A DNA stretch of 13,595 nucleotides from JANWHV01 sp035534995. Lineage in GTDB: Bacteria; Chloroflexota; UBA5177; JANWHV01. This document shows positions 1-7,473 of this stretch, piece by piece (the first letter of the stretch is position 1; every line of letters starts with the position of its first letter). The notes below the pieces were generated by a model, which was not told the origin of the DNA, ran no database searches, and was given only the letters and a program-made list of their open reading frames with translations. The position numbers were made by a program, and so were the translations under genes. The stretch covers positions 1 to 13,595 of the forward strand of contig DATLQX010000399.1 in NCBI GenBank assembly GCA_035534995.1. The letters run 5' to 3'.

Positions 1-35
1 TCCGAGGCCCATTTTCGTTGTGGGGAGACAGAGGT

Positions 36-338
36 TTGGTATCGACATCGACCTATCTGGTGCTGGGAGCGATCTTGTTCACCCTTGGCGCGGTCGGGGT
101 GCTCATTCGCCGGGATCCATTGGTCATTTTCATGAGCATCGAGATGATGCTGAACTCGGCCAATCTGACCCTGGTCGCGTTTGCCCGCCGGCTGCACTCG
201 ATGGACGGGCAGATCTTTGTGTTCTTCGTGATGACCGTGGCGGCGGCCGAGGTGGTGATCGGCCTGGCGATCATTGTCTCCATCTTCCGTACTCGGGAGA
301 CCATTAACGTTGACGCTGTTCATTCGATGAAGGGCTAG
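36..338 (+). CDS. nuoK: NADH-quinone oxidoreductase subunit K (NuoK)
   Basis: This is a small subunit of the complex I membrane arm. It has three transmembrane helices and forms part of the proton path between the quinone site and the antiporter-like subunits. I place the start at TTG 36: GGGAG lies 9 bases upstream, and this start gives a 100-residue protein, the usual family length. It also puts the two buried carboxylates at E36 (in FMSIEMMLN) and E72 (in VAAAEVVIGLA), the same numbers as in E. coli NuoK. An in-frame TTG at 18 would add six residues (WGDRGL plus Met) with no better ribosome binding site. The frame stays open to the left edge, but bases 1-35 look like the spacer after nuoJ, which must lie outside the window. 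nuoL starts 3 bases after the stop, so this is one operon. The family call is certain; the start is likely. Confidence 0.95.
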   Translation: MVSTSTYLVLGAILFTLGAVGVLIRRDPLVIFMSIEMMLNSANLTLVAFARRLHSMDGQIFVFFVMTVAAAEVVIGLAIIVSIFRTRETINVDAVHSMKG

Positions 339-341
339 TCG

Positions 342-2246
342 ATGCACGGCTATGCGTGGCTGCTGCTTGTTCTGCCCTTGTTAGGGTTCGTGCTCAACGG
401 GGCCGTGGGCCGGCGCCTGAGCAAAGCCTGGATCGGCCTGATTGGCTGTGGCGTGATCGGAGCCGCGTTCGTCGTGGCCCTGATCGCCTATTTTCAGGTC
501 ATGGGCTGGTCCACTCACGATCAGGTCACCAAGGGCAATCTTGACTATTACCAATGGGTACAGGCTGGCTCGCTGAAAATCGACTTCGGCATGCTGATCG
601 ATCCCCTCAGCGCGACCATGCTCCTGATCGTGACCGGGGTCGGCTTCCTGATCCATGTCTATTCCGTCGGCTATATGCATGACGACGTGGACTTTTCGCG
701 CTTTTTCGCCTACATGAATCTCTTCATCTTCTCGATGCTGCTTCTAGTGGTGGCCAACAACTTCCTGTTCCTGTTGATTGGCTGGGGTCTGGTCGGCCTG
801 TCCTCGTACCTCCTGATCGGCTTCTGGTACCAAAACATGTCCGCGCTCCTGGCTGCTCGTAAGGCACTGATCATGAACGTGATGGGCGACGTGGGGATCA
901 TGCTGGCGATCTTCCTCATGGTCCGCCAGTGGGGGACGTTGACCTATGCTGGGGTATTCGCAAAGGCGGCCACCTTGCCTAGTAACGACCATGTGGTGAC
1001 CGCGCTCTGCCTGCTGTTGCTCGTGGGCGCGATCGCGAAGTCGGCGCAGATTCCCCTTCATACCTGGTTGCCGGACGCCATGGAAGGCCCGACCCCGGTC
1101 AGCGCACTCATTCATGCCGCCACCATGGTGACCGCGGGCGTATATCTGATCGCCCGCTGCCATGTGCTCTATGACCTGTCTCCATTCTCCGCCGGCCTGG
1201 TGGCGATCATCGGAGCCGTGACCGCGCTGGTCGCCGCCACGATCGCCCTGGTCCAGATGGACATCAAGCGAGTGCTTGCCTACTCGACCATGAGCCAAAT
1301 CGGCTATATGTTTCTCGGGGTGGGAGTGGGCGCTTATTCATCGGGGATGTTCCATCTGATGACCCATGCGTTCTTTAAGGCCCTGCTCTTCATGGGCGCG
1401 GGCAGTATCATTCACGCGCTCGGCGGCGAGCAGGATTTGCGCAAAATGGGCGCCCTCCGGAGCAAGCTTCCGACCACCTATGTCCTGTTCACGGTCGGCG
1501 TGGTGGCGATCGCCGGTATCCCGCCTCTCTCCGGCTTCTGGAGCAAGGACGAGATTCTCACCCATGTCGCCGCGCGTGGAGACTGGTACCTGATTTTGTG
1601 GGCCATGGGGGTGGCCACGGCCGGGTTGACCGTGTTCTATATGTTCCGTTTGTGGTATCTCGCCTTCCACGGCCGCTCACGGGTGGAGAAAGACGCCGCC
1701 GCGCACCTGCATGAAGCGCCCACGGTGATGCTCGCCCCCATGTGGGTGCTCGCCATCCTGGCCGCCGTGGGCGGATTCATTCAGCTCCCAAATTTCGGCC
1801 ACTTCCACGACTGGCTTACCCCGGTTTTCAACCAATACGTGTTCTCGCCGCACAATGTGGAAGTCGATTACAACTGGTTGAACTTCGGCCTCGTCATTGC
1901 CTTGATCGTGGTGGGCTTTGTCTGGGCCCGCGATCTCTATCGGCTGGGGCCACGGCCCAGGCTCAAGGGAGCCGCCGCGGCGGTACGGACATTTCTCCTG
2001 GAGAAGTGGTACTTCGACTACCTGTATAACCTATTGGTTGAACTGCCAACCTACTGGCTGGCTCGCGTAGCCTGGCGCGGCCTGGATCGGAAGTTGATAG
2101 ATGGGGTGGTAAACGGGGTGACGCGCTCAGTCGAAGGGGCCAGCCTGGATATTAGCCCCGTGGAGTCCGGGTATGTCCGTACCTACGCCATCACCTTGGT
2201 TGTCGGTGTGTTGGTGATCGTAGTGCTTGCCGTGGCTCAGCGGTAG
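342..2246 (+). CDS. nuoL: NADH-quinone oxidoreductase subunit L (NuoL), with changed key residues
   Basis: This is the distal antiporter-like subunit of complex I, 634 residues, with many membrane helices and the long C-terminal lateral helix region. AAGGG at 330-334 sits 7 bases before ATG 342. Conserved parts present are K233 (AIAKSAQIPLHTWLPDAMEG), H258 (SALIHAATMV), the IKRVLAYSTMSQIGYM segment, the HLMTHAFFKALLFMG segment, and K402 (GFWSKDEIL). Two usually invariant positions differ. The motif normally written GWE-x-VGL-x-SYLLIGFW reads GWGLVGLSSYLLIGFW, so the glutamate that corresponds to E. coli E144 is G149 (codon GGT). The NR-x-GD motif reads NVMGD, so the arginine is V180, while the aspartate is kept as D183. 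The rest of the protein is intact and has no frameshift. The family is certain; whether the changes alter proton pumping is unknown. Confidence 0.97.
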   Translation: MHGYAWLLLVLPLLGFVLNGAVGRRLSKAWIGLIGCGVIGAAFVVALIAYFQVMGWSTHDQVTKGNLDYYQWVQAGSLKIDFGMLIDPLSATMLLIVTGVGFLIHVYSVGYMHDDVDFSRFFAYMNLFIFSMLLLVVANNFLFLLIGWGLVGLSSYLLIGFWYQNMSALLAARKALIMNVMGDVGIMLAIFLMVRQWGTLTYAGVFAKAATLPSNDHVVTALCLLLLVGAIAKSAQIPLHTWLPDAMEGPTPVSALIHAATMVTAGVYLIARCHVLYDLSPFSAGLVAIIGAVTALVAATIALVQMDIKRVLAYSTMSQIGYMFLGVGVGAYSSGMFHLMTHAFFKALLFMGAGSIIHALGGEQDLRKMGALRSKLPTTYVLFTVGVVAIAGIPPLSGFWSKDEILTHVAARGDWYLILWAMGVATAGLTVFYMFRLWYLAFHGRSRVEKDAAAHLHEAPTVMLAPMWVLAILAAVGGFIQLPNFGHFHDWLTPVFNQYVFSPHNVEVDYNWLNFGLVIALIVVGFVWARDLYRLGPRPRLKGAAAAVRTFLLEKWYFDYLYNLLVELPTYWLARVAWRGLDRKLIDGVVNGVTRSVEGASLDISPVESGYVRTYAITLVVGVLVIVVLAVAQR

Positions 2247-2264
2247 AAAGGGGAGAGACAGACT

Positions 2265-3770
2265 ATGCTGCAACTCGAACTGATCACCCCGTTCGCCGTA
2301 GCCATTGCCGTGCTGCTGCTAGGAGCCACGCACCGGGTCGCCGTGGCCATCGCTCTCGGCGGTTCGCTCATTAGCCTTGGCGTGACTATCGCGCTCTTTT
2401 TCAAGTATGACGGCGCTCCGCTGTCCAGCGGCACCTGGGACGTGAATGCCCCCTGGATTACCGCTCTCCATGTGAACTTTCATCTGGCGGTCGATGGGAT
2501 GAGCATCCTGTTTTTGCTCCTCACCGCCATCCTCACCCCGGTGAGCATCCTGGTCGCCGCCTCGACGCAGCACGATCGCAGCAATGTCTACCTGAGTATG
2601 CTGCTGTTTTTGCAGGGGGCCCTGGTCGGCGTCTTCATGTCAATCGACCTGGTGCTGTTCTACTTTTTCTGGGAAGCGGTCCTGATCCCCGCCTACTTCA
2701 TGTTGGGGATTTGGGGGGGAGAACGGCGGATCTACGCCGCGCTCAAGTATGTCCTCTACACTATGGTCGGCAGTCTGCTGATGCTGGTGGGTATTCTCCT
2801 GCTGTTCGCCCTCAGCAGCGCTCACAGCTTCGATCTCCTCGACCTGACGGCACCAGGACATCTGTTGTCACCCGACGTGCAGCGGCCGGTCTTCCTGGCC
2901 TTCGCCCTCGCCTTCGGGATTAAAGCGGCGGTGTTCCCTTTCCATAGCTGGGTGCCCGATGTGTACGGCGAGGCATCACCCTCGACCGCGATCATTTTCG
3001 CCGGCGTTCTGAGCAAGATGGGAATCTACGGGTTCCTGCGCTTTTGTTTGCCGCTGTTTCCCGACGCCGCTCATTACTATGCGCCCCTAATCTTGGTTCT
3101 GGCGGCCATCGGGATCATCTACGGGGCGCTGCTCGCCCTAGATCAGCGCGACATCAAACGCCTGGTGGCCTGCAGCAGCATCCCTCACCTCGGCTTTATC
3201 ACCCTCGGGATCTTCAGCCTCCGCTCCCAGGGTATTGAGGGCGCGACTTTGCAGGCCGTGAATCACGGGATCACTATCGCGGCCCTGTTCGCCCTGGTGG
3301 CGATCATCACCACCAAATGGGGGACGGCTGACCTGGACAAGCTAGGGGGCCTCGCGGTGAAGGCGCCGATCGTGGCGGCAATATTCCTGGTAGTCTCGCT
3401 CTCCGCCCTGGGGCTGCCGGGCTTGAATGGTTTCGCGGGCGAGATTCTCATCCTGATCGGAACCTTTCAGGCCAACGCGGCGGACGCCGTGGTGGGGACG
3501 ATCGGGGTGGTCTTTGCCTCGGCCTATATGCTCCGTCTCTTCCAGGGCGTGAGCCATGGTCCGCTGGGCCCAGCGGGAAAGACGAGCCCGGAGCCCTTGC
3601 CGCCAGGGACCGTGGCTTCTTGGTGGGATCAATTATCCGTGGCGGAATACGCATCGGTGCTTCCCCTGGTGGCGCTGATGGTGTGGATCGGCGTGCAGCC
3701 CGCCGGTTGGTTGGATCCCGCCCTGAGTTATGCCAATTCGGTCCTTACTTCGCTCGGAGGGCACCCGTGA
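2265..3770 (+). CDS. nuoM: NADH-quinone oxidoreductase subunit M (NuoM)
   Basis: This is the central antiporter-like subunit of complex I, 501 residues, close to the family norm. The ATG at 2265 has GGGGAG 9 bases upstream in the 18-base gap after nuoL. The pumping residues are present: E137 in FFWEAVLIPAYFMLGIWGG, K220 in GIKAAVFPFHSWVPDVYGEA, the RDIKRLVACSSIPHLGF segment, the VNHGITIAALF segment, and E393 in NGFAGEILILIG. Most of the chain is hydrophobic helices. A polar, proline-rich loop (around residues 430-452, with the PEPLPPGT stretch) precedes the last helix. The stop TGA at 3768-3770 overlaps the nuoN start codon, so translation of the two is probably coupled. The WE glutamate that is missing in the neighbouring NuoL is intact here. 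Confidence 0.97.
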   Translation: MLQLELITPFAVAIAVLLLGATHRVAVAIALGGSLISLGVTIALFFKYDGAPLSSGTWDVNAPWITALHVNFHLAVDGMSILFLLLTAILTPVSILVAASTQHDRSNVYLSMLLFLQGALVGVFMSIDLVLFYFFWEAVLIPAYFMLGIWGGERRIYAALKYVLYTMVGSLLMLVGILLLFALSSAHSFDLLDLTAPGHLLSPDVQRPVFLAFALAFGIKAAVFPFHSWVPDVYGEASPSTAIIFAGVLSKMGIYGFLRFCLPLFPDAAHYYAPLILVLAAIGIIYGALLALDQRDIKRLVACSSIPHLGFITLGIFSLRSQGIEGATLQAVNHGITIAALFALVAIITTKWGTADLDKLGGLAVKAPIVAAIFLVVSLSALGLPGLNGFAGEILILIGTFQANAADAVVGTIGVVFASAYMLRLFQGVSHGPLGPAGKTSPEPLPPGTVASWWDQLSVAEYASVLPLVALMVWIGVQPAGWLDPALSYANSVLTSLGGHP

Positions 3771-5218
3771 TCGTCGATTATACGGTCATCTTGCCGGAAC
3801 TGATCGTCGCGCTCAGCGCGATCGTAGTCATGCTGGCCGACCTCTTTTTGCCTCGTTCGCAGCGCCGGGCGCTTGCCTATCTCAGTCTAGTCGGGCTGGT
3901 GGCGGCCTTTGTCGCGGTCCTTGTCCTGCGCGACGATAACAAGAGCGGCTTCTCCGGCAGCGTGGTACTTGACGGCTTTTCCCTCTTCACCAGCGGCATC
4001 TTCCTGCTGGTGGGGTTCCTGACGGTGCTCCTCTCCATCGATTACCTGGAACTCGAGCACATCAACCTTGGGGAATATTACGTTCTGGTCCTGGGGACGA
4101 TCAGCGGCATGATGCTGATGGCGGCCGCGAACAGCCTGATCGTGATTTTCCTGGCCCTCGAACTATTCTCCATCTGCATCTACGTCCTGGCCGGTTTTGA
4201 GCGCACCAGGGACCGGTCGCAGGAGGCCGCGCTCAAATACTTCCTGCTGAGCGCGTTCGCCTCCGCGTTCCTGCTCTATGGGATGGCGCTGACCTACGGC
4301 GAGACCGGGTCCACCTCGCTCCCCGCCATCGCGGCCTTCTTGAAGGGGCATGTCGCCACGGGGGATCCGATCTTATACGCCGGATTGGCCTTGATGATCG
4401 TGGGCTTTGCCTTCAAGATGTCGGCGGTCCCGTTCCATGCCTGGACCCCCGATGTCTACGAGGGTTCACCGACTCCGATCACGGCCATGATGTCGGTGGG
4501 CACCAAGCTGGCGGCGTTCGCCGCCTTCATCCGTCTCTTCGTGGTAGCCCTGCCGGCTCTGCATGCCCACTGGGTGGCGCTGATCTGGCTGCTGGCCATG
4601 CTCACCATGGTCCTGGGTAATCTGGCCGCCGTGGTCCAGAATGATGTCAAGCGCATGCTTGCCTATTCAAGCATTGCCCACGCCGGGTACATCCTGATAG
4701 CGGTGTTTACCGCCCGCGGCGATGGGAGTACGGGTGACGGCGTACCGAGCATCCTCTTCTACTTCGTGATCTATGCCTTGATGAATATAGGCGCCTTTGG
4801 GGTTGTCGCGGCGGTAGGGCGGACGGGAGAAGCGAACACCCGCCTCGAGCATTTCGCGGGGTTGGCACGCCGGCAGCCCTGGCTGGCGGCGGCCATGGCC
4901 CTGTTCCTCTTCTCGCTGGCAAGTTTCCCGCCCACGGCAGGATTTTGGGGGAAGTTTTACGTGTTCCAGACCGCGCTGCAGGCGGGACATGGGGAGCTCG
5001 CGGTGGTTGGGGTGCTGGCCAGCGTGGTTTCGGTGTATTATTATCTGCGAGTGATCTTCTACATGTATTTCCGCCCTTCGACCGGCGCCGCCCTGCCGTT
5101 TACGGTCCCTCCCGCCCTCTGGACCTCGCTGATTCTCTCCGCCAGCGGCCTGATTATTCTTGGTCTGTGGCCATCCGGCGTGCTTACTTTGGCGCAACAC
5201 GCAATGCTGTTACACTGA
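3767..5218 (+). CDS. nuoN: NADH-quinone oxidoreductase subunit N (NuoN)
   Basis: This is the proximal antiporter-like subunit of complex I, next to NuoK in the assembled enzyme; 483 residues. I chose GTG 3767, which overlaps the nuoM stop as GTGA, because GGAGG at 3756-3760 is 6 bases upstream and the protein then opens MIVDYTVILPELIVAL, the usual NuoN N-terminus. The frame is open further upstream, but that part lies inside nuoM and does not look like NuoN. Key residues are E132 (FLALELFSICIYVLAGF), K217 (FKMSAVPFHAWTPDVYEGSP), the NDVKRMLAYSSIAHAGYI segment, and the lysine in PPTAGFWGKFYVFQ. It is the last nuo gene here; the next gene is a short one 133 bases downstream. Confidence 0.96.
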   Translation: MIVDYTVILPELIVALSAIVVMLADLFLPRSQRRALAYLSLVGLVAAFVAVLVLRDDNKSGFSGSVVLDGFSLFTSGIFLLVGFLTVLLSIDYLELEHINLGEYYVLVLGTISGMMLMAAANSLIVIFLALELFSICIYVLAGFERTRDRSQEAALKYFLLSAFASAFLLYGMALTYGETGSTSLPAIAAFLKGHVATGDPILYAGLALMIVGFAFKMSAVPFHAWTPDVYEGSPTPITAMMSVGTKLAAFAAFIRLFVVALPALHAHWVALIWLLAMLTMVLGNLAAVVQNDVKRMLAYSSIAHAGYILIAVFTARGDGSTGDGVPSILFYFVIYALMNIGAFGVVAAVGRTGEANTRLEHFAGLARRQPWLAAAMALFLFSLASFPPTAGFWGKFYVFQTALQAGHGELAVVGVLASVVSVYYYLRVIFYMYFRPSTGAALPFTVPPALWTSLILSASGLIILGLWPSGVLTLAQHAMLLH

Positions 5219-5240
5219 AAGTGACGTTCGTTACGGCTCT

Positions 5241-5259
5241 CATCGCCTGTTTGGCGGTG
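5241..5259 (+). terminator. small hairpin just after nuoN, possible operon end
   Basis: CATCGCC and GGCGGTG pair over 7 bases (one T-G wobble) around a TGTTT loop, starting 22 bases after the nuoN stop. No run of T follows, so it would be a poor intrinsic terminator by itself. It could stabilise the 3' end of the nuo transcript or be chance. Confidence 0.25.
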
Positions 5260-5351
5260 CGTTAACCCATTTGGGTGATGGAAGTACGCCGCCCAGGCCA
5301 TACAATGAAGGTAACGGACGGACGTCTCACGGTCGGTTAGGAGAACATACA

Positions 5352-5474
5352 GTGATTGCCACATTGCTTGCGGGACTGATTGGGGTCATCATCGTGGCCC
5401 GCGCCAAGCCCAAGGTGGTTCCAGTGCCCGCGAGGGTACGGCCTCAGCATTCAAGGATATACCGCCGCCGCTAG
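5352..5474 (+). CDS. 40-residue miniprotein, one hydrophobic helix plus basic tail
   Basis: I do not recognise this as a named family. Starting at GTG 5352 the product is 40 residues. A hydrophobic stretch (ATLLAGLIGVIIVA, residues 3-16) is followed by a basic, proline-containing tail (KPKVVPVPARVRP and a final RIYRRR), with no acidic residues at all. AGGAG at 5339-5343 lies 8 bases before the start, which is as good as the sites of the nuo genes. The charge pattern predicts a single-pass protein with the arginine-rich tail in the cytoplasm. It lies 133 bases after nuoN and 45 bases before a strong hairpin terminator, so it may be the last cistron of the nuo transcript. It could also have its own promoter: TACAAT at 5301-5306 resembles a -10 box but has no good -35. 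A role in complex I assembly is only a guess from position. The main doubt is the short length. Confidence 0.55.
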   Translation: MIATLLAGLIGVIIVARAKPKVVPVPARVRPQHSRIYRRR

Positions 5475-5519
5475 GATGGCGCTCCGTCCCAGCTTCTACT
5501 CAAAGTCACGACAGTTCCC

Positions 5520-5550
5520 AGTGGCCCACCAGATACCGGTGGGCCACTTT
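5520..5550 (+). terminator. strong hairpin terminator
   Basis: AGTGGCCCACC (5520-5530) and GGTGGGCCACT (5538-5548) form a perfect 11-base stem with a 7-base loop (AGATACC), followed by only TTT. It is the most stable inverted repeat I see in the window. It separates the nuo/miniprotein unit from the next promoter. The short T run makes efficiency uncertain. Confidence 0.7.
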
Positions 5551-5561
5551 GCCATTCCGCG

Positions 5562-5590
5562 CTGGCATTTTCAGTCGGGCATGGTACGAT
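5562..5590 (+). promoter_or_regulatory. sigma-70-type promoter for the DUF697-like gene and thiN
   Basis: CTGGCA (5562-5567) is a 4/6 match to the -35 box. After a 17-base spacer comes TACGAT (5585-5590), a 4/6 match to the -10 box, preceded by TGG, which supplies an extended -10 element. Transcription would start near 5597, about 45 bases before the ATG at 5643. It sits directly after the hairpin terminator, as expected for a new transcription unit. Confidence 0.5.
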
Positions 5591-5642
5591 CAAGGTGCTG
5601 GAATGATTTCACGGGCCCTGTGCCCCACGTAAGGAGATCCCA

Positions 5643-6728
5643 ATGAGTAAAGCACCCGGAGACGTGGCGAAGGCATTCCTCGATGCTTTGCCCACTCTCG
5701 ACTTCAACAAGCTGGTTGGTGAGGCCCGCCGCGAGTTTGGCATCGTAGTGGTGGGCGATCCCGAAAGCGCTCAGCGGCTTATTCACTTTCTTCGCGGTTC
5801 GGTCGCTATCCCGGCGGACGTGAAACTCGCTTTCTGGGTCCATGAACCGGAACGGAAGGCCCCGGTTCCCGTGGGTAAGACGGAGTTGGTCATTGTGCTG
5901 CCCGCGTCCGAGGCTCACCTTACCCAAGCCAGGGATACCTTTCCTGGAGTAGCGCAGCTTCCGGTGCTGATTGGCGAGGAAGAGAAGCCGGGCGCGGTGG
6001 TGAACCCGATTCGGCTGAAGGAACTGGACGACGACCAGTTCCAGCGCGTGTTGATACCCGCGTTGCTCGATCGTTTGTGGGATCGGCGGCTCGCCCTGGG
6101 TCGGGCGCTCCCCACTACGCGAGAGCACATCGCCGGCCGCATGATGAGCAAGGCGACCCGCGACCTGAAGGTGGTGCTGGGCTCGGTGGCCGGAGCGGGA
6201 AGTGAGCGCACCGGCGTCCCCACTCCCGCGACCGCTCAGTTGTTGCTGCATCAGGCAGTCCTGGTGGTGGGGTTGGCGGCGGTCTATGGGATCAGCCTCG
6301 ACGACAAGAACCAGATTTTCCGCCAGATCGCGCCCAAGCTCGCGCCCACCGTGTTGCTCGACGGCATCGAAGCCGGCCTCACCCGACTGGCGGCGGCGGC
6401 GGGAAAAGATAATAAATATAGTAAGCTCTACGGGCCGATGACCGCGTATGTCGTGCGGCCCACCCTGAGTGCCGGCAGTACGCTGCTGGCCGGGTCGGTC
6501 GCGCGGCGCGTGTTCCGCGGCACCGCGGTGCCCGGACGGCTGGCGGCCGCCGTGGCGCGAACCCGGAGCCTGGGAAAGAAGGCCCTCGCGAACGCTGGAC
6601 AGGGCATTGAGGCGGTGTCGGGGGCTCTGCGAAGCACTCAGAGTGGCGAGGTCGAGGATCCGGCGGCGCGCGAGGATGCTCGGGCGGCCGAACATGGCTC
6701 GGCTGGTGGCGACGCCGCCGGTACATGA
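5643..6728 (+). CDS. DUF697/YcjF-like protein with a P-loop-less GTPase-like N-terminal region
   Basis: This 361-residue protein of unknown function has an excellent start: AAGGAG at 5631-5636, 6 bases before the ATG. Residues 30-125 alternate strand-like and helical segments in the manner of a small GTPase. GIVVVGDPESAQRLI (33-47) sits where a P-loop would be but has no GK[ST]. LVIVLPAS (82-89) and PVLIGEEE (107-114) resemble later strands, without an NKxD motif. Residues about 155-255 are helical and mostly hydrophobic (TPATAQLLLHQAVLVVGLAAVYGI, in two halves around residue 205), which recalls the DUF697/YcjF membrane-associated domain of dynamin-like GTPase partners. A further helical part follows to about 325. 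The tail from 335 on is charged and Ala/Gly-rich, and probably disordered. The stop overlaps the thiN start (ATGA 6725-6728), so the two are co-translated, although no functional link to thiamine is visible. The gene is real; the family assignment is tentative. Confidence 0.85.
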   Translation: MSKAPGDVAKAFLDALPTLDFNKLVGEARREFGIVVVGDPESAQRLIHFLRGSVAIPADVKLAFWVHEPERKAPVPVGKTELVIVLPASEAHLTQARDTFPGVAQLPVLIGEEEKPGAVVNPIRLKELDDDQFQRVLIPALLDRLWDRRLALGRALPTTREHIAGRMMSKATRDLKVVLGSVAGAGSERTGVPTPATAQLLLHQAVLVVGLAAVYGISLDDKNQIFRQIAPKLAPTVLLDGIEAGLTRLAAAAGKDNKYSKLYGPMTAYVVRPTLSAGSTLLAGSVARRVFRGTAVPGRLAAAVARTRSLGKKALANAGQGIEAVSGALRSTQSGEVEDPAAREDARAAEHGSAGGDAAGT

Positions 6729-7384
6729 ACGCTGATCAACGCCATATACTGATCGTGGGGAGCGCGCCAGTCGATCCGGCGCGCTTGCGCGATCTGGCGG
6801 CGGGAGCCGATTATTTGATCTGTGCCGATGGCGGTGGCGATGCCGCCCTCACGGCTGGATTGACCCCGGATCTCCTCCTGGGGGATATGGATTCCATCTC
6901 ACCCGCCGGTCGTGAGCGCTTGCGGCAATCGGGAGTGCGCCTGCTCGAGCACCCACCGGAGAAGGACAAGACCGACCTGGAACTGGCTCTGGATTACGCC
7001 CTGAGCCGGCAACCCGAGCGGATCACAATCACCGGGGCCCTGGGAGGGGCTCGGCTCGATCACACGTTGGGCAATCTTCTCTTGCTTGCCTTGCCGGCTC
7101 TCCGCGGAGTGGAGACCCGGATCGTGGACGGTGAGACCGTGGCCTGGGCCACCTGGTCACGAGCCGATGTCGGCGGTCAGGCGGGCGACTACGTCAGCTT
7201 GCTTCCGATTACCGATCAGGTGGAGGGAGCGCGCACCGAGGGCTTACGCTACCCCCTGCATGGCGAGCCGTTGATCCGGGGCCACACGCGCGGTGTGAGC
7301 AATGAGTTGCTGGGCGCCACCGCCTCCGTGGAGATTACCGCCGGGTGCCTCCTGATCGTGCGGGGGGGCACTCGACAGGAATAG
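6725..7384 (+). CDS. thiN: thiamine pyrophosphokinase (thiamine diphosphokinase)
   Basis: This 219-residue cytoplasmic enzyme transfers pyrophosphate from ATP to thiamine, giving thiamine diphosphate (EC 2.7.6.2). Family motifs appear in order: ICADGGGDAAL (32-42), LLGDMDSIS (51-59), EKDKTDLELALDYAL (79-93), TGALGGARLDHTLGN (103-117), and TRGVSNELLG (188-197). The aspartates of GDMDS and KTDLE are the usual metal/ATP and thiamine contacts of this fold. The C-terminal beta domain carries the TRG-x-SNE motif. The ATG overlaps the stop of the preceding gene and has only a weak Shine-Dalgarno, so it probably depends on translational coupling. Thiamine biosynthesis genes are not nearby, so a salvage role fits, but this cannot be decided from the window. 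Confidence 0.95.
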   Translation: MNADQRHILIVGSAPVDPARLRDLAAGADYLICADGGGDAALTAGLTPDLLLGDMDSISPAGRERLRQSGVRLLEHPPEKDKTDLELALDYALSRQPERITITGALGGARLDHTLGNLLLLALPALRGVETRIVDGETVAWATWSRADVGGQAGDYVSLLPITDQVEGARTEGLRYPLHGEPLIRGHTRGVSNELLGATASVEITAGCLLIVRGGTRQE

Positions 7385-7415
7385 TACAGTTCGGCCCAAA
7401 TATCTTGGCGGATCC

Positions 7416-7438
7416 GTGGGGGTACTCGGTGCCCCTAC
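7416..7438. terminator. hairpin between convergent thiN and amidotransferase genes
   Basis: GTGGGGGTAC and GTGCCCCTAC pair over 10 bases (two G-T wobbles) around a TCG loop. It is almost centred in the 89-base gap between two converging genes, so it could stop transcription from both sides. No T run follows on either strand, so I hold this as a likely structure with uncertain terminator activity. Confidence 0.4.
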
Positions 7439-7473
7439 AAGCTCGGGAAACCCGCGCCAGGTGTACGAGGGAC

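Noticed and set aside
5271..5306. TTGGGT and TACAAT as a promoter for the 40-residue gene
   Set aside because: The spacer is 24 bases, too long for sigma-70; the TACAAT alone is not enough to call.
5571..6695. A 374-codon open frame on the - strand, antisense to the DUF697-like gene
   Set aside because: Its composition is rich in Arg, Gln, His and Gly, typical of a GC-rich shadow frame. It has no ribosome binding site and crosses the promoter and ribosome binding site of the real gene.
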